Positions 1 through 5,505 of a stretch of DNA of 6,339 nucleotides are shown here, piece after piece (the first letter of the stretch is position 1; each line of letters starts with the position of its first letter). The position numbers were made by a program, and so were the translations under genes. The notes below the pieces were generated by a model. It was not told the DNA's origin. It was given only the letters and a program-made list of their open reading frames with translations, and did not search any database. The DNA is from Alistipes sp. (GTDB lineage Bacteria; Bacteroidota; Bacteroidia; Bacteroidales; Rikenellaceae). The stretch is from assembly GCA_009774895.1 (NCBI GenBank), contig VSOO01000047.1, forward strand, positions 3,520-9,858, in the 5' to 3' direction.

Positions 1-472
1 ACGCAGGTTCCCGCCGCGACGCTCTTCACGCCGGCGAGCAGCGTCGCGTCGCCGCTCAGATAACCGGCCGCAAGCAGCTCGTATGCCGCATCTTCGTCGA
101 GACCCCGAGGGGGGGGGAATTTTTGACCGTCGCGCAGCCCGCAGGCCCCGTGCGGAACGATTCCGGCATGCCGACGTCCGTGACGGTCGCGGCGCCGTCG
201 CGCACGGCATAGAGCAGCGGATAGGTGCGCATGCGGTCTGCGACCAGCACCAGCCGTCCGCCGCTTCGCACCACAGCGGAGAAGTTGCCGTCCGCAGCAT
301 GCAGAAATTCGCACAGCGCTTCGCAGTCATCGCACCGCTGCAAGCGCTCGTACAGCGCCGCACCCTCCAGCACACCGGCCTGCGAGGCATAGACGAACCC
401 CTTCACCGCACCGCCGTCGGGAAATCGCGTCCAGCGCTTTCCCGCATCGTTTTTCAAGCAGATATCGTACAT
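1..472 (-). pseudogene. asparagine synthase-related protein, 5' part, frameshifted as read
   Basis: The protein starts MYDICLKND. It contains an N-terminal class II amidotransferase-like fold as in asparagine synthetase B relatives: the stretch DGNFSAVVR...LVLVADRMRTYPLLYA (about residues 60-92) matches the family pattern around 'ATDR.GTKPLYY'. There is no Cys after the initiator Met, so it should not hydrolyse glutamine; such Cys-less homologues occur in Bacteroidota and their substrates are mostly unknown. The first frame continues to a stop at 56-58, but family-like sequence (GLDEDAAYELLAAGYLSGDATL, then AGVKSVAAGTC) lies in another frame from about 110 to the left edge. One extra C in the C9 run (109-117) would join the two frames. 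The ATG at 472 is preferred over an upstream TTG at 547 because an exact TAnnTTTG promoter lies between them. The synthetase domain is outside the window. Whether the gene is truly broken, phase-variable or misread cannot be told from here. Family assignment is fairly secure; the exact role is unknown. Confidence 0.66.
109..117. repeat. G9 homopolymer (C9 in the sense of the asparagine-synthase-like gene)
   Basis: Nine consecutive G on the + strand lie exactly where the minus-strand gene changes frame. A run of ten would restore a single open frame from 472 to the left edge. Such tracts are prone to slipped-strand mispairing in cells and to length errors in sequencing. Confidence 0.85.
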
Positions 473-516
473 GATCTCAAAAGGGTACCGGACGAAAAAG
501 AGGTACGGTACGGCCG

Positions 517-547
517 CAAAAATAGGCCATTCCGTGCGATGTTCCAA
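517..547 (-). promoter_or_regulatory. promoter of the asparagine-synthase-like gene
   Basis: Read on the minus strand, TATTTTTG (524-517) fits the Bacteroidota -7 element TAnnTTTG exactly. A TTG at 547-545 lies 20 bases upstream, matching the -33 element and its usual spacing. Transcription would begin near 510, giving a leader of roughly 38 bases before the ATG at 472. Confidence 0.6.
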
Positions 548-734
548 CTTTTCCGGGGCCGATTTCCGCCTCCGGGCGCCCGGTTCCCGCAGGCCGCATC
601 ACCGGAGCCCGCACGTCTTGCCGGCCGGCCTCGCACCGCCACCGCCTCTCCCGGACACACACACTCCGCACGCGAATTCCCCGGTGCGGCCCCCCCCGCA
701 CCGCAGCCCGAAAAGCCCCGACCGGCGGCAGAAG
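548..734. other. GC-rich divergent intergenic region
   Basis: About 190 bases lie between the two outward-facing promoters, with no coding signal I can support; open frames here are by-products of high GC. It holds a perfect 12-bp palindrome CCGGGCGCCCGG (572-583), the palindrome GCCGGCCGGC (620-629), a short CA run (about 656-664), and a hairpin GGTGCGG/CCGCACC (683-689 and 696-702) whose loop is all C. No known RNA or operator is recognised. Confidence 0.5.
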
Positions 735-765
735 TTTCGCATTTCGTTTTTTTTTCGTAACTTTG
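735..765 (+). promoter_or_regulatory. promoter of der
   Basis: TAACTTTG (758-765) is an exact TAnnTTTG -7 element. TTTC (735-738) is a one-mismatch -33 element at a spacing of 19. The spacer contains a run of nine T (747-755). Transcription would start near 770, giving a leader of about 36 bases. No Shine-Dalgarno is seen; the leader is A-rich, as is common in this phylum. Confidence 0.6.
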
Positions 766-805
766 CGGCTTCGAATACGATTAAAACCCGAACAAGCACC
801 CTATT

Positions 806-2110
806 ATGAGCCTTGCAGCAATCGTCGGACGTCCCAACGTGGGCAAAAGTACGCTCTTCAACCGTCTGGTCGGACGGCGACAGGCAATCGTGGACTCCAC
901 GGCCGGCACCACACGCGACCGCCACTACGGCAAAACGGACTGGAACGGAAAGGAGTTCTCGATCATCGACACGGGCGGTTACACCGTCAATTCGGAAGAC
1001 ATATTCGAGGACGAAATCCGCCGCCAGGTCATCCTGGCCATCGAGGAGGCCGACGTGATCCTCTTCCTGGTCGAGGTCGCCACGGGAATCACCGACCTCG
1101 ACATGATGATGGCCGACATGCTGCGGCGCAGCTCGAAAAAGGTGCTGCTCGTGTGCAACAAGGTCGATAACAACGACCAGATCTACGCCTCGCACGAATT
1201 CTACTCGCTCGGCCTGGGCACCCCCTACTGCATCAGCTCGATGAGCGGCAGCGGCACGGGCGACCTGATGGACGCCATACTCGAAGCGCTGCCCGCCGAC
1301 GTGCGCAGCGACGAGGAGGAGGACCTGCCCCACATCACCATCGTGGGCCGTCCGAACGTGGGCAAGTCGTCGATGACCAACGCCCTGCTGGGCCAGGAGC
1401 GCAACATCGTGACCTCCATAGCAGGCACCACGCGCGACTCGATCCATACGCGCTACAACAAGTACGGCATGGATTTCTACCTCGTAGACACGGCCGGCAT
1501 GCGCAAGAAGGGCAAGACGATGGAGGACCTCGAATTCTACTCGGTGATGCGCTCGATCCGCGCCATCGAGGAGTCGGACGTCTGCATCCTGATGCTCGAC
1601 GCCCAGCAGGGCCTCGAATCGCAGGACCTCAACATCCACAACCTCATCGTACGCAACCGCAAGGGCTGCGTCATCGTGGTGAACAAGTGGGACCTGATCG
1701 AGAAAGAGAGCAACACGATGAAGGAGTGGCGCGAGTTCCTCGAAAAGCGCCTCGCGCCTTTCAACGACATTCCGATCATCTTCACCTCGGTACTCAACAA
1801 GCAGCGCATCCTCGACGTGTTGCAGACCGCCATACGCGTGCACCAGTCGCGCAAGCGCCGCATCGCCACCTCGGAGCTCAACGAGTACTTCCTGCCGATC
1901 ATCGAGAACTGGCCGCCCCCCGCAACCAAGGGCAAGTACATCAAGATCAAGTACGTGACGCAGCTTCCGACTCCCACGCCGCAATTCGCGTTCTTCGTCA
2001 ATCTGCCGCAGTACATCAAGGAGCCCTACCGGCGCTTCCTCGAAAACAAGCTGCGCGAGCAGTGGGACTTCTCGGGCGTGCCGATCCAGATCTACTTCCG
2101 CCAGAAGTAG
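806..2110 (+). CDS. der: ribosome biogenesis GTPase Der (EngA)
   Basis: Der is a tandem GTPase that binds the 50S subunit and is needed for its late assembly; it is essential in most bacteria. Both GTPase domains are complete in this 434-residue protein, a normal length. Domain 1 has GRPNVGKS (8-15), TAGTTRD (32-38), DTGG (55-58) and NKVD (118-121). An acidic linker (about 169-173) leads to domain 2 with a second GRPNVGKS (181-188), AGTTRDS (206-212), DTAG (228-231) and NKWD (293-296). The C-terminal KH-like domain runs from about 352 to the end and contains the basic patch SRKRR (348-352). The start ATG fits the conserved N-terminus [15 protein letters not shown] and the promoter. The gene stands alone between its own promoter and a terminator-like hairpin. 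Nothing in it looks damaged. Confidence 0.98.
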   Translation: MSLAAIVGRPNVGKSTLFNRLVGRRQAIVDSTAGTTRDRHYGKTDWNGKEFSIIDTGGYTVNSEDIFEDEIRRQVILAIEEADVILFLVEVATGITDLDMMMADMLRRSSKKVLLVCNKVDNNDQIYASHEFYSLGLGTPYCISSMSGSGTGDLMDAILEALPADVRSDEEEDLPHITIVGRPNVGKSSMTNALLGQERNIVTSIAGTTRDSIHTRYNKYGMDFYLVDTAGMRKKGKTMEDLEFYSVMRSIRAIEESDVCILMLDAQQGLESQDLNIHNLIVRNRKGCVIVVNKWDLIEKESNTMKEWREFLEKRLAPFNDIPIIFTSVLNKQRILDVLQTAIRVHQSRKRRIATSELNEYFLPIIENWPPPATKGKYIKIKYVTQLPTPTPQFAFFVNLPQYIKEPYRRFLENKLREQWDFSGVPIQIYFRQK

Positions 2111-2121
2111 TCACCCGGCAG

Positions 2122-2149
2122 GATGCGGGCTCGACACTTCGCCCGCATC
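2122..2149 (+). terminator. terminator-like hairpin after der
   Basis: A perfect 9-bp stem GATGCGGGC (2122-2130) and GCCCGCATC (2141-2149) with a 10-base loop begins 11 bases after the der stop codon. No U-run follows, so it is not a classical intrinsic terminator. Its position still suggests ending or 3' protection of the der transcript. Confidence 0.5.
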
Positions 2150-2207
2150 GCATTCCGGACGCGGAGGCCGCAAACGGAAAAAATTCGGCAAAAAAATCCG
2201 CAAAGCA

Positions 2208-2238
2208 TTTGTCGGGAACGAAAAAAGCGCTATATTTG
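2208..2238 (+). promoter_or_regulatory. promoter of tRNA-Ala
   Basis: TTTG (2208-2211), a 19-base spacer and TATATTTG (2231-2238) form a full consensus Bacteroidota housekeeping promoter. Transcription would start near 2244, about 14 bases before the mature tRNA. Confidence 0.75.
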
Positions 2239-2257
2239 CACCGTCGAACCGACAATC

Positions 2258-2331
<74 letters not shown>

Positions 2332-2340
2332 CTTCGATCC

Positions 2341-2368
2341 GAGACAACTCGGAGACAATCAAAGACAA
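2341..2368 (+). repeat. three phased GAGACAA/AAGACAA repeats beside the tRNA
   Basis: GAGACAA (2341-2347), GAGACAA (2352-2358) and AAGACAA (2362-2368) start 11 and 10 bases apart, one helical turn each, in one orientation, beginning 10 bases after the tRNA. Regular spacing on one DNA face suggests protein binding sites. A small hairpin CCGAG-ACAA-CTCGG (2339-2352) overlaps the first two. I infer integrase arm-type or accessory-factor sites. Confidence 0.55.
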
Positions 2369-2402
2369 ATCCCGCAAAATCAAGGTTTTGCGGGATTTTT
2401 CA
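2367..2402 (+). terminator. intrinsic terminator of tRNA-Ala
   Basis: AAATCCCGCAAAA (2367-2379) pairs perfectly over 13 bp with TTTTGCGGGATTT (2386-2398) around a 6-base loop, and the T-run continues past the stem. It begins 35 bases after the tRNA. The A/T ends of the stem would also let it work on the opposite strand. Confidence 0.85.
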
Positions 2403-2412
2403 TTTCTTATTG

Positions 2413-2430
2413 AAGACATCCGAAAGACAC
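2413..2430 (+). repeat. second cluster of phased AAGACA repeats
   Basis: AAGACAT (2413-2419) and AAGACAC (2424-2430) are again 11 bases apart and in the same orientation as the tRNA-side trio. Their distance from the third copy of that trio (51 bases) is close to five helical turns. A weaker GGACA at 2446-2450 keeps the same phase. Confidence 0.5.
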
Positions 2431-2456
2431 GAAAAAGCCCCGTTCGGACAAAGTCG

Positions 2457-2501
2457 CGTTACTAAAACCGTTACTAAAACGGCTTGTGGATTTTAGTAAC
2501 G
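2457..2501 (+). repeat. CGTTACTAAAA repeats: two direct copies and one inverted
   Basis: CGTTACTAAAAC occurs at 2457-2468 and again directly at 2469-2480. Its reverse complement TTTTAGTAACG lies at 2491-2501. The second and third copies can pair as an 11-bp stem around an 11-base loop (2480-2490). A fourth, one-mismatch copy is at 2593-2603. Identical sites in both orientations just upstream of an integrase gene resemble binding sites for a recombinase or excisionase. Confidence 0.75.
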
Positions 2502-2510
2502 ATTTACGGC

Positions 2511-2527
2511 ACAAATCGCTGATTTGT
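2511..2527. repeat. short perfect inverted repeat ACAAATC-gct-GATTTGT
   Basis: A 7-bp perfect inverted repeat (2511-2517 and 2521-2527) has a 3-base centre. Its right arm runs into the inverted TGTC series that follows. It could be a dimeric operator or simply part of that repeat series. Confidence 0.45.
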
Positions 2528-2550
2528 CGTCTGTTGTCTTAAAAGTGTCT
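2525..2550 (-). repeat. inverted, phased copies of the AGACA motif
   Basis: On the minus strand, AAGACAA (2540-2534) matches the third tRNA-side copy over all seven bases, and AGACAC (2550-2545) follows one turn away. A weaker copy reads TGTCG at 2525-2529 on the + strand. Motif starts are 10 and 11 bases apart. They mirror the tRNA-side trio with opposite orientation, as left and right arm sites of an attachment region often do. Confidence 0.5.
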
Positions 2551-2579
2551 GCTCATAAACCAATTATTAACCGTTCCTT

Positions 2580-2613
2580 TGCCGGTGGCGATCGTTACTG
2601 AAATCGCCCGGCA
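2580..2613 (+). promoter_or_regulatory. hairpin carrying a CGTTACTGAAA repeat in its loop, upstream of the integrase
   Basis: TGCCGG (2580-2585) and GCGAT (2588-2592) pair with ATCGC (2603-2607) and CCGGCA (2608-2613), with a two-base bulge. The 10-base loop (2593-2602) is almost exactly the fourth CGTTACT repeat. It sits 20 bases before the integrase start codon. It may be an autoregulatory site in DNA or leader RNA; the role is inferred. Confidence 0.45.
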
Positions 2614-2623
2614 AGAACAAAAC

Positions 2624-2629
2624 GAGAGG
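2624..2629 (+). promoter_or_regulatory. Shine-Dalgarno-like site of the integrase remnant
   Basis: GAGAGG lies four bases before the ATG at 2634. The other genes in the window show no such site, which fits a foreign origin and supports this start. Confidence 0.5.
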
Positions 2630-2633
2630 TATT

Positions 2634-3126
2634 ATGAGCAAAAGCACATTCACGATTCTTTTCTATGCTCGAAAGAATCAAGTAAACAGAATGGGAAAGG
2701 CGGGCATTATGATCCGCGTCCCTGTCAATGGCGAATCCGTACAGTTCAGCTCGAAGCTGGACATCGAGCCGGAACTATGGGACGCGACGCATCAGAAGAT
2801 GCTCGGTTCGACAAAAGCCGTGCGTGAGTTCAACGCGCTGCTCGACGACATTCGGATGAGCCTGCGCAACCGCTATCGGGAGATCGAGAAATACGAAGCC
2901 TACGTAACAGCGGAGAAGGTGCGCAATGCCTTTTTAGGGATTACCGTTCGCCAACTACCGCATCCGCTTGAAGCAAGTAGATCGCGGCTATCTGACCGAA
3001 GAAGAACTGCAACGCATCCTTCAAAAGAAGATGCCGTGCGTACGGCTGGAACAGGTACGAGACGTTTTTATCTTTTCGTGGGACACAGGACAGGCGACAC
3101 AAGCCCGACCGACTGTCAGCGGCTGA
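2634..3126 (+). pseudogene. tyrosine recombinase/integrase remnant (internal deletion, catalytic end lost)
   Basis: The first piece (2634 to about 2940, starting MSKSTFTILFYARKN) is a complete Bacteroides-type arm-DNA-binding domain, residues 1-92, ending in the typical helix start EAYVTAEKVRNAFLGI. Such integrases normally continue into a SAM-like core-binding domain and a catalytic domain, about 400 residues in all. Here roughly 100 residues are missing. A second piece resumes in the +1 frame at 2947: FANYRIRLKQVDRGYLTEEE, then RLEQVRDVFIFSWDTGQA, which matches the linker and the beginning of the catalytic domain (compare the family's 'R.L.Q..D.F.FSCFTGLAY'). It stops at 3126. The R...H-x-x-R...Y catalytic residues are absent, so it cannot recombine DNA. 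Reading straight through in the first frame gives unrelated residues after 102. Its tail overlaps the 3' end of the convergent antiporter gene, so the deletion joined element DNA to host DNA at about 3090-3115. It looks more AT-rich than its neighbours. Confidence 0.9.
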
Positions 3127-4615
3127 GCTTCATCACGTCGTCGATCCCCATATCCTTATAGGTGTTCTCCAACTCCTCGCCGCGGTCGGAGATGACCAGC
3201 AGCTTGTCGCCCTGCACGAGCTGCGTCTTGCCCTGAGGCACGAAGTAGTCGCCGTCGCGGCACACCATCATGACGAGTGTATTGTCGGGCAGCACGATGT
3301 CGCGCAGCGTGGTGCCGCCGCGCAGCATGGCGTCATTGACCTCCACTTCGGTGAGCACCGACTTGATGTCGTCGTGCATATTGACGTCGAACGCCGACTC
3401 GCGCTCCTCGTATGACAGCCCCAGCAGGTTGGCCATGCCGCTCACGGTGGTGCCCTGCACGAGCAGCGAGATGATCGTAACCAGAAAGACCACGTTGAAC
3501 AGCAGGTTCGAATCGACCACGCCCGCCAGCACGGGATAGGTGGCGAAGATGATGGGCACGGCGCCGCGCAGACCCACCCACGACACGTAGAGCCGCGCCT
3601 TGGTCGAAAAACGGCGGAAAGGCATCAGACAGGCGAAGACCGTAAGCGGCCGCGCCACCAGGATCATGAAGGCCCCCACGAGCGTTCCCAGCGCCAGCAC
3701 CTCGGGCTGCACCAGCTCGTCGAGGTTCACGAGCAGCCCCAGCGTGAGGAACATCACGATCTGCACGAGCCACGTGAAGCCGTCGAAGAAGACGTTCAGC
3801 ACGCGTTTCTGCACCAGCTTGTGGTTGCCCACAACCAGACCCGAAATGTAGACCGCCAGGTAGCCGTTGCCGTGCACCAGGTCGGTGAAGGCGAACGACA
3901 GGAAGACGAAGGCCAGCAGCAGGACCGAATAGAGCGAATGATTGGCGAGCGCGATGCGGTTGATCGTCCACACGGCCAGCCGGCCGATGAGGTAGCCCGA
4001 CAGGGCGCCCACGACCATCTGCACGAGGAACATCACGATGCTCATGCCGATGCCCGTGCCGCCCGACGCGTCGGTCAGCACCCCCACCAGCAGGACCGTG
4101 AGCACGTAGGCCATGGGGTCGTTCGATCCCGATTCGAGCTCCAGGAGCGGCCTGAGGTGCTGGCGCAGGCCCTGCTTCTTGCTGCGCAGGATCGAGAAAA
4201 CCGAGGCCGAGTCGGTGGAGGACATGGTGGCGGCCAGCAGCAGCGCCAGGGCGAAAGGCACCTCCATGCCCAGCCACGGGGCCACGAGGCAGACGAAGCC
4301 CGCCACGATCAGCGCCGTCATCGCCACGCCCGCCGTGGCCAGCACCACGCCGGGTCCGATCACGGGACGGATCTCGGAGAACTTCGTGTCCATGCCGCCC
4401 GAGAACAGGATGATGCAGAGGGCGATCATGCCGATGAACTGGGTCATCTCGACCGAGTGGAACGATATGAAACGCAGGCCGAAGAGCATGCCCACGCCCA
4501 GGAAGAGCAGCAGCGCCGGGGCACCGAAGCGGTAGGCCACCTTGCCGGCCATCACCGCCACGCCCAGCAACAGTGCCCCGACCAACAGAATATTTTCGCT
4601 GCCGATGTCGATCAT
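3116..4615 (-). CDS. NhaP/CvrA-type cation/proton antiporter (CPA1 family)
   Basis: This inner-membrane exchanger swaps monovalent cations (K+ or Na+) for protons, in pH and ion homeostasis. The 499-residue protein has about twelve hydrophobic segments between residues 8 and 400. It shows the CPA1 signatures: LFSGGMDT (70-77), MSSTDSASVFSIL (131-143), LELESGSNDPMAYVL (158-172) with the Asn165-Asp166 pair expected to carry protons and ions, and GLRGAVPII (348-356). A cytosolic RCK_C/TrkA-C-like domain follows (about 410-478), ending VQGDKLLVISD, and suggests gating by a small ligand. E. coli CvrA is longer because it has an extra C-terminal part. The start is the ATG 16 bases after the TonB-like gene's stop, and no promoter is seen in that gap, so the two are probably co-transcribed. 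The stop codon coincides with the edge of the integrase scar, but the C-terminus looks intact. Family call is firm; K+ versus Na+ preference is not decided. Confidence 0.94.
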   Translation of the reverse strand: MIDIGSENILLVGALLLGVAVMAGKVAYRFGAPALLLFLGVGMLFGLRFISFHSVEMTQFIGMIALCIILFSGGMDTKFSEIRPVIGPGVVLATAGVAMTALIVAGFVCLVAPWLGMEVPFALALLLAATMSSTDSASVFSILRSKKQGLRQHLRPLLELESGSNDPMAYVLTVLLVGVLTDASGGTGIGMSIVMFLVQMVVGALSGYLIGRLAVWTINRIALANHSLYSVLLLAFVFLSFAFTDLVHGNGYLAVYISGLVVGNHKLVQKRVLNVFFDGFTWLVQIVMFLTLGLLVNLDELVQPEVLALGTLVGAFMILVARPLTVFACLMPFRRFSTKARLYVSWVGLRGAVPIIFATYPVLAGVVDSNLLFNVVFLVTIISLLVQGTTVSGMANLLGLSYEERESAFDVNMHDDIKSVLTEVEVNDAMLRGGTTLRDIVLPDNTLVMMVCRDGDYFVPQGKTQLVQGDKLLVISDRGEELENTYKDMGIDDVMKLSR

Positions 4616-4631
4616 CGTAGATTGTCTGTCG

Positions 4632-5432
4632 TTATTGCGGAATAAAAATGTAGGTTATCGTGCCGCGCTGCTTGTTCGGAGCATCGGGATTGATGTCGAA
4701 ATGCGAATCGCATGCCGCACGGCGCGCCGTCTCACGCATGCAGGCGTCGCCGCCCGACTCCACGTGCGCCGACACCACCTCGCCCGAACGGCTCAGCGTC
4801 ACCTCCACGACCACCTCGCCGCCGCCCTCGCACCGGTAGGCCGGCACCACGAGCCGTCCGGCCTGGTGGCGCCGCAAGGGGTCGTCGAACGCATAGGACA
4901 CCGTCACGCGGCCGCGCACCCGGCGGTCGGCGGGCTCCGACTCCTCCGTGCCCGCATGCGCCGCGTCGCGGATCGCCTGCTCCTCGGCCAGCCCCCGCTC
5001 GTACGTCTCGCGGTTGGCCCGCATGCGCTCCTCCAGCGCACGCCCCTCGGCCGTCTGCGCCGCGCCGCTGCTGCCGCGGTCGCTCTCCTCGCGGGCACGA
5101 TCGTTCGACACGAGGTTGCGTATGCGCCGCCAGTCGGCATCGTCGGCCGCACGGCGCTGCGTCTCGCGCTCCAGGCGGTCGCGCTCGGCTTCGAGCGCCT
5201 CCAGCGCTTCGAGGTCGATGTAGAGCGTCTCGGCATGGGGACGCGTGTCGATCACGATGTGCCCCGCCACGAACGCCACGGCCAGCGCGAGGCAGGCCGT
5301 GAGCAGCGCGCAGAGCCCCGCACGGTGGTCGTATGCCCACTCGCCGGGATCGGTGGGCCGCTTCTCGAACGGCAGGTGCAGCCGCGGGCGCCGCACCGGC
5401 CGGGGATCGTTCCCGGAATCGGTCGTTTTCAT
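4632..5432 (-). CDS. TonB-like energy transducer/envelope protein
   Basis: From the ATG at 5432 the protein has 266 residues. A basic cytosolic tail (1-38) precedes one membrane segment (about 39-61, LCALLTACLALAVAFVAG). A highly charged Arg/Glu-rich region follows (about 72-170), likely coiled coil, then a TonB_C-like domain (about 175-266) containing GGGEVVVEVTLSRSGEVVSAHVESGG and ending GTITYIFIP. This order (cytosolic tail, anchor, periplasmic spacer, C-terminal domain) is that of TonB proteins, which pass proton-motive energy from ExbB/ExbD to outer-membrane receptors. Here the usual Pro/Lys-rich spacer is replaced by the charged helix, and no exbB or exbD lies nearby, so a structural or unrelated transducing role is possible. 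Cys201, Cys231 and Cys241 could form a disulfide. A TTG at 5441 is the only longer start; it is rejected because it overlaps the -7 promoter element. Confidence 0.82.
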   Translation of the reverse strand: MKTTDSGNDPRPVRRPRLHLPFEKRPTDPGEWAYDHRAGLCALLTACLALAVAFVAGHIVIDTRPHAETLYIDLEALEALEAERDRLERETQRRAADDADWRRIRNLVSNDRAREESDRGSSGAAQTAEGRALEERMRANRETYERGLAEEQAIRDAAHAGTEESEPADRRVRGRVTVSYAFDDPLRRHQAGRLVVPAYRCEGGGEVVVEVTLSRSGEVVSAHVESGGDACMRETARRAACDSHFDINPDAPNKQRGTITYIFIPQ

Positions 5433-5438
5433 TTCGCG

Positions 5439-5446
5439 CAAAATTA
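5439..5446 (-). promoter_or_regulatory. candidate -7 element for the TonB-like gene and antiporter
   Basis: On the minus strand, TAATTTTG (5446-5439) fits TAnnTTTG exactly, but no good -33 element stands 19-21 bases upstream. It ends six bases before the ATG, so transcription would start at or next to the start codon, giving an almost leaderless mRNA. It may instead be a chance match. Confidence 0.4.
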
Positions 5447-5468
5447 CAGTTTTTCATCGAAAATTCAT

Positions 5469-5476
5469 TATCTTTG
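5469..5476 (+). promoter_or_regulatory. -7 promoter element of lpxC
   Basis: TATCTTTG is an exact TAnnTTTG match. The -33 region is weak (a T-run at 5450-5454, spaced too closely). Transcription would start near 5482, giving a leader of about 24 bases. It lies back to back with the minus-strand candidate element, 22 bases apart. Confidence 0.6.
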
Positions 5477-5505
5477 CGTGCAAATATTATTTTGAAACCC
5501 TGCTT

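Noticed and set aside
473..547. Longer N-terminus for the asparagine-synthase-like gene from a TTG at 547
   Set aside because: That TTG coincides with the -33 element and lies upstream of the predicted transcription start; the family-like sequence begins at the ATG at 472.
599..1984. Long minus-strand open frame (461 codons) opposite der
   Set aside because: It is the antisense shadow of a complete, conserved GTPase gene in GC-rich DNA, and its translation is a His/Val/Asp-rich string without any family motif.
2574..2581. TTCCTTTG as a promoter element for the integrase
   Set aside because: It mismatches the key TA of TAnnTTTG, and no -33 element is evident; too weak to annotate.
2457..2603. 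CRISPR array
   Set aside because: The repeats are only 11 bases, two are practically adjacent, one is inverted, and there are no regular spacers.
3080..3126. Second copy of the tRNA 3' end as the far attachment site
   Set aside because: I looked for the T-arm and acceptor sequence at the integrase/antiporter junction and found no match, so the far end of the element is not preserved here.
3821..4645. Plus-strand open frame opposite the antiporter
   Set aside because: It is a His/Glu/Arg-rich translation antisense to well-conserved transmembrane coding sequence, a shadow.
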